The notes below the pieces were generated by a model. The model did not search any database. It saw only the letters and a program-made list of their open reading frames with translations, and had not been told where the DNA came from. Source: Brevibacillus fortis (lineage in GTDB: Bacteria; Bacillota; Bacilli; Brevibacillales; Brevibacillaceae). Taken from it: a stretch of 64,000 nucleotides of DNA. Shown in pieces: positions 17,333 to 26,043 of the stretch; the first letter of the stretch is position 1; every line of letters begins with the position of its first letter. The DNA is taken from positions 310,001 to 374,000 of the forward strand of contig NZ_PXZM01000003.1 of assembly GCF_003013395.1 (NCBI RefSeq). Reading direction: 5' to 3'. The position numbers and the translations under genes were made by a program.

Positions 17333-18379
17333 CTACTCGTCATCCTCATCGATGACCCCAAGGGCTTTGTTCTTTTCTTTAAAGCGCTGGTTATGGGAAG
17401 AAACATACGCCATCCGGTCAGCTACCGGGTCTATGTGCAATTTGGCACTGTTAACGGCTAAAGCCGCATCTGTGAATGCCCCCGCGATCAGCGTAATCTT
17501 GCTGTCAAAGCTCGCAAAATCTCCCGCCGCAAAAATCCCAGGCAGATTCGTTGCCAGACGAGGACTGACAAACACGTTCCACTCATCCATGTCCATGCCC
17601 CACTCTTTAATCCCTGTAAAATCGGCCTTCAATCCGTGATTGACGATGATGGCGTCGACATCGATTTGCTCCGTCTCGTCCGTCTCCAGATGACGTATCG
17701 TCACTTTATCGATTGTTTCTTTGTTTGAGCTTTGCAATTGCGTGACCGCATACGGTGTGCGAATCTTCGCAGATGACTCTTTCATTCGCTTCACATTCCG
17801 CTCATGCCCACCAAATACATCACGGCGATGCACGACAGTTACGGATGCTGCGATTTGCACCAGTTCGTTTGCCCAATCGACCGCGGAGTCCCCGCCCCCT
17901 GAGATGAGGACATGCTTACCACGGAATGGCTCCAGTTCCTGCACAGTATAATGAAGATTTGTCACCTCGTAGCGCTCGGCTCCCTCGATCTCCAGCTTTG
18001 CCATTTTCAAAATACCGCGACCCAAAGCCAGTATGATCGTGCGAGTCCAATGCCGTCTCCCGGATTTTGCAACGAGTATGTACGTGCCATCTTCTTGTGG
18101 CTCCAATCCAATAATCGCCTCGCCTAGCACGATGGTCGGATCAAATGTCTTCGCTTGTTGCACCAGATTGGTAATCAGCTTTTCACATAGCTGTGGTGGT
18201 ACACCGCCTACATCCCAGATCATTTTTTCTGGATAGATCAACATTCGTCCACCGAGCTCTTCTTTCGCTTCAATGAGTTTTGTCTTCATATCGCGCATTC
18301 CGCTATAAAAGGCAGCGTACATCCCCGCAGGGCCACCGCCAATAATGGTTACATCAAACAGCTCCAACTGTTCTCCCAT
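17333..18379 (-). CDS. ferredoxin--NADP+ reductase (thioredoxin reductase-like, YcgT/YumC type)
   Basis: FAD- and NADPH-binding oxidoreductase of 348 residues that reduces ferredoxin or flavodoxin. FAD-binding [14 protein letters not shown] is near residue 14, NADPH-binding [13 protein letters not shown] near 165, and the C-terminal GIFAAGD with [10 protein letters not shown] closes the FAD site. The CxxC redox pair of true thioredoxin reductases is absent, as expected for TrxR-like FNRs. The segment [13 protein letters not shown] and the [16 protein letters not shown] pattern recall B. subtilis YcgT more than YumC. ATG at 18379 follows GGAGGGG. A Fur-like box lies upstream, consistent with iron control known for ycgT; a role in providing electrons for heme or siderophore iron release is inferred. 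Confidence 0.85.
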   Translation of the reverse strand: MGEQLELFDVTIIGGGPAGMYAAFYSGMRDMKTKLIEAKEELGGRMLIYPEKMIWDVGGVPPQLCEKLITNLVQQAKTFDPTIVLGEAIIGLEPQEDGTYILVAKSGRRHWTRTIILALGRGILKMAKLEIEGAERYEVTNLHYTVQELEPFRGKHVLISGGGDSAVDWANELVQIAASVTVVHRRDVFGGHERNVKRMKESSAKIRTPYAVTQLQSSNKETIDKVTIRHLETDETEQIDVDAIIVNHGLKADFTGIKEWGMDMDEWNVFVSPRLATNLPGIFAAGDFASFDSKITLIAGAFTDAALAVNSAKLHIDPVADRMAYVSSHNQRFKEKNKALGVIDEDDE

Positions 18380-18438
18380 GACTACCCCTCCACAGTCCTT
18401 CTTGTTTGTTTATGAATCATCAAAAATATTGATGAAAA

Positions 18439-18453
18439 TGAGATTCATTATCA
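18439..18453. promoter_or_regulatory. Fur-like box upstream of the ferredoxin reductase gene
   Basis: TGAGATTCATTATCA matches the 7-1-7 Fur consensus TGATAATNATTATCA at 12 of 14 defined positions. It is 60 bases before the ATG and beside TTGTGA and TCAATA hexamers that could be the promoter. PerR and Zur boxes are similar, so the regulator is tentative. Confidence 0.55.
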
Positions 18454-18556
18454 CAATGTGATTGTAATGGAAAATGGAGGAGGATTCAACAATCAATGAG
18501 AAACTTTATCGCTTGAACTGCAATGGAATATGACAAACGGTTCAAGAAAAATAAAA

Positions 18557-18594
18557 AGGTTCGTAAATAGCTTCATCAGCCAATTTACGAACCT
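18557..18594 (-). terminator. terminator of the tRNA operon
   Basis: AGGTTCGTAAA (18557-18567) pairs perfectly with TTTACGAACCT (18584-18594); on the minus strand it is followed by TTTTTATTTTTC. Confidence 0.88.
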
Positions 18595-18607
18595 GTTGTT
18601 TGCAATA

Positions 18608-18694
18608 TGGTGCGGTCGAGAGGACTTGAACCTCCACGGTGTTGCCACCACTAGAACCTGAATCTAGCGCGTCTGCCAATTCCGCCACGACCGC
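18608..18694 (-). tRNA. tRNA-Leu (anticodon CAG)
   Basis: The minus strand folds as a class II tRNA: acceptor GCGGTCG/CGACCGC, anticodon stem CTAGA/TCTAG with loop TTCAGGT (anticodon CAG), a long variable arm TGGTGGCAACACCG and T-arm GGTTCAAGTCC. The CCA end is encoded. It reads leucine CUG codons and is last in the Asp-Thr-Leu operon. Confidence 0.95.
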
Positions 18695-18701
18695 ATAAAA
18701 A

Positions 18702-18777
18702 TGGTGCCGGCAATAGGACTTGAACCCACAACCCCCTGATTACAAGTCAGGTGCTCTACCAATTGAGCTATACCGGC
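18702..18777 (-). tRNA. tRNA-Thr (anticodon TGT)
   Basis: Minus strand acceptor GCCGGTA/TTGCCGGC region, D-arm AGCTCAATTGGTAGAGC, anticodon stem CCTGA/TCAGG with loop CTTGTAA (anticodon TGT), T-arm GGGTTCAAGTCC, encoded CCA. Middle gene of the three-tRNA cluster. Confidence 0.95.
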
Positions 18778-18820
18778 ACATTACGAGAAACTATGTAATT
18801 CGCACATTCTAGGGAAAGAA

Positions 18821-18897
18821 TGGCGGAGCTGACGGGACTCGAACCCGCGACCTCCGGTGTGACAGACCGGCGTGAACTCCAACTTCACCACAGCTCC
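18821..18897 (-). tRNA. tRNA-Asp (anticodon GTC)
   Basis: Minus strand acceptor GGAGCTG/CAGCTCC, anticodon stem CCGGT/ACCGG with loop CTGTCAC (anticodon GTC), T-arm GGGTTCGAGTCC, encoded CCA. First gene of the cluster. Confidence 0.95.
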
Positions 18898-18932
18898 ATG
18901 TAGTTTTGTCTCCATCTTGCAGCGACTTCTGT

Positions 18933-18962
18933 AATATAGCACGATCCTATCTCGTAATGCAA
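18933..18962 (-). promoter_or_regulatory. promoter of the tRNA-Asp-Thr-Leu operon
   Basis: Minus strand TTGCAT (18962-18957), 18-base spacer, TGC-TATATT extended -10 (hexamer 18938-18933), 36 bases before tRNA-Asp. Confidence 0.6.
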
Positions 18963-19074
18963 TAGTTTTTAAAAAATACAATAAAAGATTATTTTTTTCA
19001 TAGATTTACCAACCAAAATCCGATAGAATTTTAGCTAGATATGCAGATTTTAGTAGATTGGTGGAGACGATGAC

Positions 19075-19983
19075 ATGAAAAAGACTTCGAGGCTACTCAC
19101 CTTCCTCGCCCTCTTCACTCTGCTGCCTACTGCTGCCCATGCTTCCTCATCGGCGTATGTGGTATCGGCAGGTGATACGTTGAGCAAGATCGCTCGCGAG
19201 CATCAGGTAACAGTGGATCAAATCATTCAATGGAACCAATTGAATGATGATAGATTGTCAATTGGACAAACTTTGTCTATTCATGGGGCAAACAATTCTG
19301 GTTCTATTACGTCTGACATTCCTTCCGATGTAGCTGTCAATCAGAATGATAACGCTACCACTGAGCCTAAAGAACTAACCGCTGGTGAAAAAGCCCGCGT
19401 CACTGGCGACGTGCTGAATGTGCGTAAAAAGCCAACGACTGATGCAAAAGTGTTAGGCAAGCTGAGATTCGGTTCGATTGTAGAAGTCGTAGAAACAGGC
19501 AGTGAATGGACGAAAATCGAATTTGAAGATGATGAAGCATACGTTGCTACAGAGTTCCTAAGTCCAAATCTTACATCTGCGGTTTCGCTACCTGCCGAGG
19601 TAAATGCAGAAGATCTGGGCCGAATGACGGAAATTTTTGAGCCTTTGCTCCAGACACCATACGTCTTAGGCGGAACTACACCGAATGGCTTTGATTGTAG
19701 TGGCTTTACTTCATACGTTTTTGAACAGCTTGGGGTTACACTTCCGCGCACTTCTGAAGAACAATTCCGTGGCGGTCAAGAAGTGTCACTAGATCAAGCT
19801 CAGCCAGGTGACCTCTTGTTCTACGATTCGCTTGGAAAAGGACGCGTGTCTCACGTAGCAATCTATTTGGGTAATGGGGCAATCGTGCATGCAAATGGCG
19901 AAGATGTTCGCTATGGTAAAGTCGAATACATGCATAAGCTCTACCCGTTTTATGGCGTTAAACGTTACGCTAATTTCCAGTAA
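19075..19983 (+). CDS. LysM-SH3-NlpC/P60 secreted peptidoglycan endopeptidase
   Basis: Secreted wall hydrolase of 302 residues. A signal peptide ends at about AHA (residue 23). A LysM repeat follows (YVVSAGDTLSKIAREHQVTVDQIIQWNQL, residues 27-60), then a bacterial SH3 domain (VTGDVLNVRKKPTTDAKVLG, about 105-165) and a catalytic NlpC/P60 domain (about 185-302). Catalytic residues are the Cys in GFDCSGFTSY, His in RVSHVAIYLG and a third polar residue in IVHANG. It should cut D-gamma-Glu-diaminopimelate bonds in the stem peptide and resembles B. subtilis LytF/CwlS types. ATG at 19075 follows GGTGGAGACG. It is monocistronic with a terminator behind. Confidence 0.9.
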   Translation: MKKTSRLLTFLALFTLLPTAAHASSSAYVVSAGDTLSKIAREHQVTVDQIIQWNQLNDDRLSIGQTLSIHGANNSGSITSDIPSDVAVNQNDNATTEPKELTAGEKARVTGDVLNVRKKPTTDAKVLGKLRFGSIVEVVETGSEWTKIEFEDDEAYVATEFLSPNLTSAVSLPAEVNAEDLGRMTEIFEPLLQTPYVLGGTTPNGFDCSGFTSYVFEQLGVTLPRTSEEQFRGGQEVSLDQAQPGDLLFYDSLGKGRVSHVAIYLGNGAIVHANGEDVRYGKVEYMHKLYPFYGVKRYANFQ

Positions 19984-20004
19984 GCTTTCCTGCACATAAA
20001 GCAA

Positions 20005-20050
20005 ACAAACAGCCCTATCTGCCTTTTGCAGCAGTTCGAGGGCTGTTTGT
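20005..20050. terminator. bidirectional terminator between convergent genes
   Basis: ACAAACAGCCCT (20005-20016) pairs with AGGGCTGTTTGT (20039-20050), a perfect 12-bp stem with a long loop. Confidence 0.8.
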
Positions 20051-20061
20051 CGTTCTTTCAC

Positions 20062-20301
20062 TTAGTGCATTTCGGTATTATGGGCCTGCTGTTGCTGTTG
20101 TTGCCCTCCGATTTCGATTTTACCCAACGCTTGTTTCATTTTGTCGAGCTGAAGCTGGTAATCACGTACGACTACGGTAAGAACACTGACAGACTCCTTG
20201 AAATCAGGCTCGCTGCTTACTCTGTCGATGGCTCTATGTAAATGCAGCATCTTGTTCTCCGTTTCCCGTAGTAGGTCGAGTAACTGCAATCCGTTTACCA
20301 C
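20062..20301 (-). CDS. small hypothetical protein with predicted helical coil
   Basis: A 79-residue protein starting at GTG 20301 with GAGGTGATAAC upstream. It is mostly helical by composition, with Leu-spaced heptad-like segments (LLDLLRETENKMLHLHRAI and VVVRDYQLQLDKMKQAL) and a terminal QQQQQQ stretch. There is no membrane segment or signal. I do not recognise a family; it could be a sporulation or cytosolic accessory protein. Confidence 0.6.
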   Translation of the reverse strand: MVNGLQLLDLLRETENKMLHLHRAIDRVSSEPDFKESVSVLTVVVRDYQLQLDKMKQALGKIEIGGQQQQQQAHNTEMH

Positions 20302-20380
20302 GTTATCACCTCATCTATTTTTTCTTACTTTCTCCTTCCCTTCTGTTCCCTATGCGTACAAAAACGCTTTACGTCATGAA

Positions 20381-20413
20381 TAAAAAACGTCCGCCAATGA
20401 CATAGCGGACGTT
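20381..20413 (-). terminator. terminator after pepF
   Basis: AACGTCCGC (20386-20394) pairs with GCGGACGTT (20405-20413), followed on the minus strand by TTTTTA. Confidence 0.85.
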
Positions 20414-20421
20414 CTTCCTAT

Positions 20422-22209
20422 TTATTTCAGGCGAGCAGACGCGAGCTCAACGAATTTGTCGATATCTTTTCCAACCAAAGAGAGTGAATTCCGCCAGAAA
20501 TCAACTGAGCGTACATCAACATCCATGATCGCTGCTACATCTGCAACGCTCATTTTGCCCGTTACGGACAAGAGCTTGTCGTACTGCTCAACAAATGCTT
20601 CCCCGCGCTTGAGATACTCTGCGTACAAGCCTTTCGCAAACAGAAGCCCAAAAGCATACGGGAAGTTGTAGAAATTGTAGTCCGCGCTATAATAGTGCGG
20701 TTTGCATACCCACATGTACGGGTGTAGAGCTGCCGGATCCAAACCATCTCCGTAAGCGTCCTTTTGCGCTTGCAGCATCAGTTCGTTCAGAGTGGAAACA
20801 GACAAGCCACCTTCTGTTCTGCGCTCAAATACTGCAGTCTCGAACAAGTAACGGCTATAAATATCGACGATCACTTGACTCGCTCCGCTAATATCGTTTT
20901 CCAAAATCGCAAATGCTTCTTCGGAAGTCGCTTGTTCAAGCGCTGCATTGGCAATAATGGTTTCACACAAAATGGACGCGGTTTCGGCGATTGGCATCGG
21001 GTATTCGCTATTGAGGAATGCTTCATCTACGAGACATTCTCCGTGGTAGCCATGTCCCAATTCATGTGCCATTGTACTCACATCGTTGTAGCTGCCTGTG
21101 TAGTTGGACATAATTCTACTCTCCCCTACGATGTGCAGGTTGTAGCAGAATGCCCCTCCACGCTTGCCTTCACGAATCTCAGCATCTATCCACTGGTTGT
21201 CATAAGCTCGTGCTGCATAGTTGGCGAGCTTTTCGCTAAAGCTACCAAAGTGCTTCACGATGAAGTCACGGGATTCCTCATACGAGAACCGCATGTCTGC
21301 CTCACCCACTGGCGCAAACAAATCATAGAATGGCAACTGAGCGCTCTCATGGCCGAGCAGCTTCGCCTTTGTACGGAAGTATTTATGGAAGGATGGCAGG
21401 CTCTCACGCATCGCCTGAAGCATTGCTTCGAGTGTCTCGCGGTCCATGCGGGAGTCTTGTAACGTCTTATCCAGCGGCGATTCATATCCTCTGAGCTTCG
21501 CTACGGTAATAACCTCGCCCTTAATACCATTCAAGCTGGCAGCAGCAGCTTCATCGATTTTTTTGTAAGCGGCAAGCTCCGCCTCGTATGCCGTTTTGCG
21601 AAGCTGCGGGTCTTTTTCGTTCGCCATGTTCCGCACCACTGGCAATGGAAGCTGTTTGTGCTCCCCATCGATTGTAATGTCTACGAGCAATGTGGAAGTC
21701 AGCATTTCATGGAGCTTTGTCCATGCATTTGACCCTGTATTTTTCATCTTTGCCAGGATGATTTCTTCTTTTTCGCTGAGCATGTATTTGCTCTTATCTG
21801 ACATTTCTGTCAACATAAAACGATGTGTCTCTAACAGCTCCGACTGGCTAATCAACTCGTCCAAGTTGCTCAACGTTCCTAGCCACTTCTGGAACTGTAC
21901 GCCTGGTTCAACCAACTCAACTGCCTGATTCTGTACTTTTTCAATCGAGAGGAGTGCTGCTTCATTTTTGGCATCGACGCTGGCAGTCAGCTCTCCGTAG
22001 GCGTACAAACGGAACTGCGTTTGCAGAACGGAGGTCATCATCGTTATGTATGTCTCCATCTTCGCTACTGCATCTTCTGAAGATTGCAAGTTTTGCACTG
22101 CCCAGCCTTTGATCTCTTCCATTTCTCGTACTAACTTCTCCCAATCTTGTTTCCATTCCGGCGCATCAAACGAGGAATACAAGACGTTCAAATTCCAGCG
22201 CATATTCAT
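20422..22209 (-). CDS. pepF: oligoendopeptidase F (M3 family)
   Basis: Cytoplasmic zinc metallopeptidase of 595 residues, the usual size of PepF, cutting oligopeptides of about 7-17 residues. The zinc site is H382-E383-L-G-H386 in TMAHELGHGYHG, with the third ligand in the following ETASILCETI helix. The N-terminal helical M3 domain fills residues 1-200. ATG at 22209 has AAGGAGG nine bases upstream; a GTG two codons earlier is too close to the SD. It lies between the small 79-residue gene and the ECF/peptidase operon, with terminators on both sides, so it is probably its own unit. It adds to the peptide-processing theme of this region. Confidence 0.92.
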   Translation of the reverse strand: MNMRWNLNVLYSSFDAPEWKQDWEKLVREMEEIKGWAVQNLQSSEDAVAKMETYITMMTSVLQTQFRLYAYGELTASVDAKNEAALLSIEKVQNQAVELVEPGVQFQKWLGTLSNLDELISQSELLETHRFMLTEMSDKSKYMLSEKEEIILAKMKNTGSNAWTKLHEMLTSTLLVDITIDGEHKQLPLPVVRNMANEKDPQLRKTAYEAELAAYKKIDEAAAASLNGIKGEVITVAKLRGYESPLDKTLQDSRMDRETLEAMLQAMRESLPSFHKYFRTKAKLLGHESAQLPFYDLFAPVGEADMRFSYEESRDFIVKHFGSFSEKLANYAARAYDNQWIDAEIREGKRGGAFCYNLHIVGESRIMSNYTGSYNDVSTMAHELGHGYHGECLVDEAFLNSEYPMPIAETASILCETIIANAALEQATSEEAFAILENDISGASQVIVDIYSRYLFETAVFERRTEGGLSVSTLNELMLQAQKDAYGDGLDPAALHPYMWVCKPHYYSADYNFYNFPYAFGLLFAKGLYAEYLKRGEAFVEQYDKLLSVTGKMSVADVAAIMDVDVRSVDFWRNSLSLVGKDIDKFVELASARLK

Positions 22210-22308
22210 GGGCACGTGCCTCCTTTTCGCTTATGTAACAAACCTATTGTAAAAAAATTTAGATGGATTCTGCAAGTTTTTACTAAGAAAACTTCTTTAG
22301 TGAGAATA

Positions 22309-22341
22309 AAAAGACTCTGCCGCTAGCGTAAGCAGAGTTCT
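22309..22341 (-). terminator. terminator after the M20 peptidase gene (end of the ECF operon)
   Basis: AAGACTCTGC pairs with GCAGAGTTCTT around an 11-base loop; the minus strand then reads TTTTTATTCTC. Confidence 0.7.
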
Positions 22342-22352
22342 TTTGCAGGTGA

Positions 22353-23570
22353 TCAAGCTCGCACCGGCTGCGTCAAAAACGTCAATGCAGACAAGGCAAA
22401 AAGCTGGGTGGATTCTACCAATTGGTCAATAGATACGTACTCATCTGCATGGTGAGGGATGTGGCGATCGCCTGCGCCTGTCGTCAAAATCGGAATGCCG
22501 GCCTTGTGCAGGAAGGTTCCATCTGTTGCTCCTGGGACGCCATTAAATACGGGTTCTTTTTTCGTGATTTCCCGATAGGCGCTTGCGACGGCAGTCACGA
22601 CTTCTTCCTTCATACCAGTCAAAGTCCAAGGACGCTCTTCAATTACTTCTAGGGTGGCTTTGAACTTGTCATCGTCTTTGCTTAATTCATCTAATATGTC
22701 CATGATTTCCTTGAATAGTTCTTGATGGTCTTGCCCGGGTACCGTGCGAATATCAAGCGTGGTCATGCATTGATCAGGGACGACGTTGATTTGGGCGTCT
22801 CCTTTGACCGGAGCCTGCAAAATCGTCGGAGTGATACTCGGCCACCCCAACATCGGATGGTCTCCCAGACGAGCCATTTCCTTGCGCTCCAGCTCCTCTA
22901 ATGCCACAATGGCGCGTGCCATCCTTGTGTTCGGATTGATTCCCGTCAGTGGCATGGCTCCATGCGCCATCTTGCCAAACGTACGAAGAATTGCTCGCAT
23001 GGCTCCTTTTTGTGTAATGCAGAGCTGGTTTTCTTCCGGTTCGCAGATAATCGCCGCATCGACGTTGTTGGCCCAGCCGCGACGGATGAAATCTTTGATC
23101 CCGATCATCATGCTCTCCTCATCGCAAGGGATGCATAGGAGGATTTTGCCTGTAAAAGACTGTTTCGATCGCTGGATGGCTTTGACGGCACATATCGCCG
23201 CAGCCAGATTTCCTTTTGTGTCACAGGAGCCACGTCCGTAGATACGTCCACCAGATAATGTCCCGCCAAAAGGGTCGTAGCTCCAAGCATCCCGATCCCC
23301 TTCTGTTACGACATCTGTATGGGCTTCGAACAGAAGTGTTTTGCCAGGCCTGCCCGAATCGTAAAAAGCGATGACATTCGGTCTGCCTGGAACAACCTCC
23401 TCATAGAAGACCTGCAAACCCATGTTGCGAAGATAATCGGCGACAAATAGCGCGACTCGCTCTTCATTCGCTCCTGCCTGATCGGGGCGAAACACACTCG
23501 GAATTCTAACTAGCTCCTGCGTTAGGCGCACAACTTCCTGCTCGTCAACAAAGGATATCACCTGATTCAT
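22353..23570 (-). CDS. M20 family metallopeptidase (ArgE/DapE-like)
   Basis: Di-zinc amidohydrolase of 405 residues. The M20 metal-binding segments are visible: FEAHTDVV, GRGSCDTKGNLAA, the general base pair in PCDEESMM and the C-terminal GAGDRHIPHHADEYV. Family members remove acyl groups from amino acids (ArgE, DapE) or cleave dipeptides. ATG at 23570 follows AGAGGA; the frame runs to 23714 inside the preceding gene but without signals. It begins only 37 bp after the P1 peptidase stop, so it is the last gene of the ECF operon. A housekeeping ArgE or DapE would normally lie with arg or dap genes, so a substrate supplied by the importer is more likely here. Confidence 0.88.
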   Translation of the reverse strand: MNQVISFVDEQEVVRLTQELVRIPSVFRPDQAGANEERVALFVADYLRNMGLQVFYEEVVPGRPNVIAFYDSGRPGKTLLFEAHTDVVTEGDRDAWSYDPFGGTLSGGRIYGRGSCDTKGNLAAAICAVKAIQRSKQSFTGKILLCIPCDEESMMIGIKDFIRRGWANNVDAAIICEPEENQLCITQKGAMRAILRTFGKMAHGAMPLTGINPNTRMARAIVALEELERKEMARLGDHPMLGWPSITPTILQAPVKGDAQINVVPDQCMTTLDIRTVPGQDHQELFKEIMDILDELSKDDDKFKATLEVIEERPWTLTGMKEEVVTAVASAYREITKKEPVFNGVPGATDGTFLHKAGIPILTTGAGDRHIPHHADEYVSIDQLVESTQLFALSALTFLTQPVRA

Positions 23571-23607
23571 CCGACAATCCTCTCCTCTGCATCCAATTAT
23601 GTTACAC

Positions 23608-24570
23608 CTATTTCTGGAAATAACTACGATAAGATGGCAGTCCCCCTGCTTCCTCTGCGTGCTTAACCGCTTGTATGACGGCTTCTGCCAGCACATCCGC
23701 GGACAACGTGCCAACCAAGTCTACACTCGTCTCTATATCGCCTGTTGCCACAGCAAAAATCGTATCGCCATCGTACATCGTGTGGATCGGCCGGATCGTA
23801 CGGGCGAGCCCGTCGTGAGCCATTTGCGCTACTTTATTTGCTTCCGTCTTGGACAAGCGGGCATTGCTCGCGACTATAGCAATCGTCGTATTCGTACCAG
23901 GAGGAATCGGGGCAAAAGCTTGCTGGCGCATTATATCCACGCTATCCCGAATGGTTCCCTGCTCATCTCTTGGCCCGGCGAGGATCGTCCCTGACTGCGG
24001 ATCTACGACATGACCTACCGCATTTACCGCGACGATAGCGCCTATGACGAGTCCATTGGGCAAAGTCATAGAAGCTGTGCCCAAACCACTCTTCATCGCA
24101 TTCCCAAATCCATTCAGCTTGCCTACTGACGCACCTGTACCAGCACCGACATTTCCTTGCGCGACCGTCTCACGACTCGCTGCCTGCGCTGCCTCATAGC
24201 CCATTTGACGATCCGGACGAACCCGATAGTCGCCGACTGCCAGATCGAACAAGACTGCCGCAGGAACAATAGGAACGACACCATAGCCAACATCCAGTCC
24301 GATGCCTTGTTCCTCTAAATACTGCATGACTCCTGTAGCTGCATCCAACCCGTATGCACTGCCGCCTGAAAGGCAAATCGCATGGACGACACTCACCAAA
24401 TTGACAGGGTCCAAGAGGTCCGTCTCGCGGGTGCCCGGGGCAGAACCCCGGACATCCACGCCGCAAACAGACGGCTTTTCCAGCACAATCACACTGCATC
24501 CTGTCAATGTTTCTTCGTTTTGTGCATGCCCGACAAGAACGCCGGGTACGTCAACAATCGTTCCGGTCAT
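23608..24570 (-). CDS. P1 family peptidase (DmpA-like N-terminal nucleophile aminopeptidase)
   Basis: DmpA/BapA-type aminopeptidase of 320 residues, made as a precursor that cuts itself to create an N-terminal nucleophile. The family segments GVLVGHAQNEETLTGCSVI, SGGSAYGLDAATGVMQYLEE and GNVGAGTGASVGK are present. By alignment to DmpA (GTG|S) the nucleophile would be T228 in PGTNTTIAIVASNA, with autocleavage after N227. Members hydrolyse L-aminoamides, D-amino amides/esters or beta-peptides. ATG at 24570 overlaps the stop of the ECF S gene (TAATG) and has AGGAG inside that gene, so translation is coupled; this ties the enzyme to the importer. Confidence 0.88.
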   Translation of the reverse strand: MTGTIVDVPGVLVGHAQNEETLTGCSVIVLEKPSVCGVDVRGSAPGTRETDLLDPVNLVSVVHAICLSGGSAYGLDAATGVMQYLEEQGIGLDVGYGVVPIVPAAVLFDLAVGDYRVRPDRQMGYEAAQAASRETVAQGNVGAGTGASVGKLNGFGNAMKSGLGTASMTLPNGLVIGAIVAVNAVGHVVDPQSGTILAGPRDEQGTIRDSVDIMRQQAFAPIPPGTNTTIAIVASNARLSKTEANKVAQMAHDGLARTIRPIHTMYDGDTIFAVATGDIETSVDLVGTLSADVLAEAVIQAVKHAEEAGGLPSYRSYFQK

Positions 24571-25127
24571 TATAAGTCTCCTGAAATTTTTGATTTTTGT
24601 CTGCCCGCTGAGCCCAATTTCTTCCAAGCTGCAACGACAGCCAATGTAACAATGACGGAAACAATTGCTTCTGGCAAGCCGTTCGTGATCGCGACTGTTG
24701 TCGCTACACCGAGTGTCATGTATCCTCGAATGACGGCCATGCCCAGTACCAAGATCGTGTTTGTCATCGCCCCAATAAAGCCAGCGGCGCCAATCGCCAA
24801 GTACTGATTGACGTTTTTCAATCCGACATAGGTCAAGTAAGCAGTCACTCCGATGAACAAACGTGGCAAGATAGCTACAAGAGGGTCTTTAAAAAGCGGA
24901 ACGGTGGCATTTAAGAAAGAAGAGACACCAAATATAAGGCCAATGATCATACCAACGCCCCAGCCCTCCATAATGCCCCCGATGACAGCCGGGATGTGCA
25001 TAATGGTGGCATTGCCCGCTGCTGTCGGGACCGGAATGTAGCCGAGACGTGTCACCCCGAGCAAAATCGCTATCGCGCCCAGGACGCCTGCAATGACAAT
25101 CTTACGAACGGTCAAGCCTTTTTCCAT
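24570..25127 (-). CDS. ECF transporter S component (substrate-binding membrane protein)
   Basis: Integral membrane protein of 185 residues with about six hydrophobic segments, the size and pattern of ECF substrate-binding S proteins. The motif NATIMHIPAVIGGIMEGWGVGMIIGLIFG is the usual S-component signature between helices 1-3. S proteins bind vitamins or metals (riboflavin, biotin, thiamin, folate, pantothenate), and the ligand cannot be read from sequence. ATG at 25127 follows AAAGGAGG. Its partners EcfT and two EcfA proteins are encoded just upstream and two hydrolases downstream, so this copy seems to have its own dedicated module and an amide-containing substrate is inferred. Confidence 0.8.
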   Translation of the reverse strand: MEKGLTVRKIVIAGVLGAIAILLGVTRLGYIPVPTAAGNATIMHIPAVIGGIMEGWGVGMIIGLIFGVSSFLNATVPLFKDPLVAILPRLFIGVTAYLTYVGLKNVNQYLAIGAAGFIGAMTNTILVLGMAVIRGYMTLGVATTVAITNGLPEAIVSVIVTLAVVAAWKKLGSAGRQKSKISGDL

Positions 25128-25193
25128 GCATACTCCTCCTTTTACGAGTTTTATGTGGAATGCCCTACTTGGGCGAGTTCCCGCTAGTCTTCC

Positions 25194-26030
25194 TTACCAT
25201 GGTATGGCTAGCATGACGGCTGAAATGACAATACATGCGATCAGCGCGGCGTAATCTTTTCCTACTGCCTTGTATTCGGTGTATCTGGTCCGGGCAGCTC
25301 CTGGTGTGTAGCATCTGGCTTCCATTGCCAAAATCAAATCCTCTGCTCTGGAGAGCGCGACATTAAATAATGGGATGATGATGGGAAACATGTCTTTTGT
25401 TCGCTGGATGATCCGCCACCATTCTCCTGTACCGAAATCCGCACCACGGGATGCCTGTGCTTTCATCATTTTTTCCATCTCCATCGCGAAGGTAGGCACA
25501 AAGCGCACAGCAATCGTGATGATCAAGGCAAACGCATGAACCGGAAACTTTACTTTTTCCAAAGGCCCCAGCAACCGCTCCATTCCGTGCGTCAGTTCCG
25601 TCGTAGAAGTGCTGAGCGTGAGGACACTCGATAAAAAGATCACTTCCACAAAACGCATGGCAGACACAATGACCAGGCGTACACTCTCACTCGTGATCGT
25701 GATGAAGCCGTATTTCAAATAAACGGTTCCACCATTGACAACCTCGCCGTAAAAAAGCAGCTGCATGATCGCCAAAATGATGATAAAGGGGATAGCGGGC
25801 TTAATCCCGGAAATGCCGTAATGCAGGGGGATTTTCGAGATTTGAAACATCCAGATACAAATGGCTAAAGCAAACAGGTTACCCACGTATGTATCGCAGA
25901 TGGCAATCGCTAAAATGAGGATGACAAAAGCACCAAGCTTGAAACGAGGATCGAGACGATGAACGACCGAAGCAGTGGGCAAATATTGACCAATGGTAAT
26001 ATTACGCGTCAATTCAAATTCTGCTGACAT
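25194..26030 (-). CDS. ecfT: ECF transporter T component (transmembrane scaffold)
   Basis: EcfT of 278 residues, with about five membrane helices and a cytoplasmic coupling region carrying the Ala/Ser-Arg-Gly-like motif KAQASRGADFG and a second one, AMEARCYTPG, that dock on the ATPases. ATG at 26030 follows GGAGGGGG. It couples EcfA/EcfA' to the S protein. The 13-bp gap from the upstream ATPase gene and the 66 bp to the S gene indicate one operon. Confidence 0.9.
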   Translation of the reverse strand: MSAEFELTRNITIGQYLPTASVVHRLDPRFKLGAFVILILAIAICDTYVGNLFALAICIWMFQISKIPLHYGISGIKPAIPFIIILAIMQLLFYGEVVNGGTVYLKYGFITITSESVRLVIVSAMRFVEVIFLSSVLTLSTSTTELTHGMERLLGPLEKVKFPVHAFALIITIAVRFVPTFAMEMEKMMKAQASRGADFGTGEWWRIIQRTKDMFPIIIPLFNVALSRAEDLILAMEARCYTPGAARTRYTEYKAVGKDYAALIACIVISAVMLAIPW

Positions 26031-26043
26031 GTGGACCCCCTCC

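Noticed and set aside
20764-21462. Plus-strand open frame of 232 codons
   Set aside because: It lies opposite pepF, which has the HExxH zinc site. The translation shows no domain pattern.
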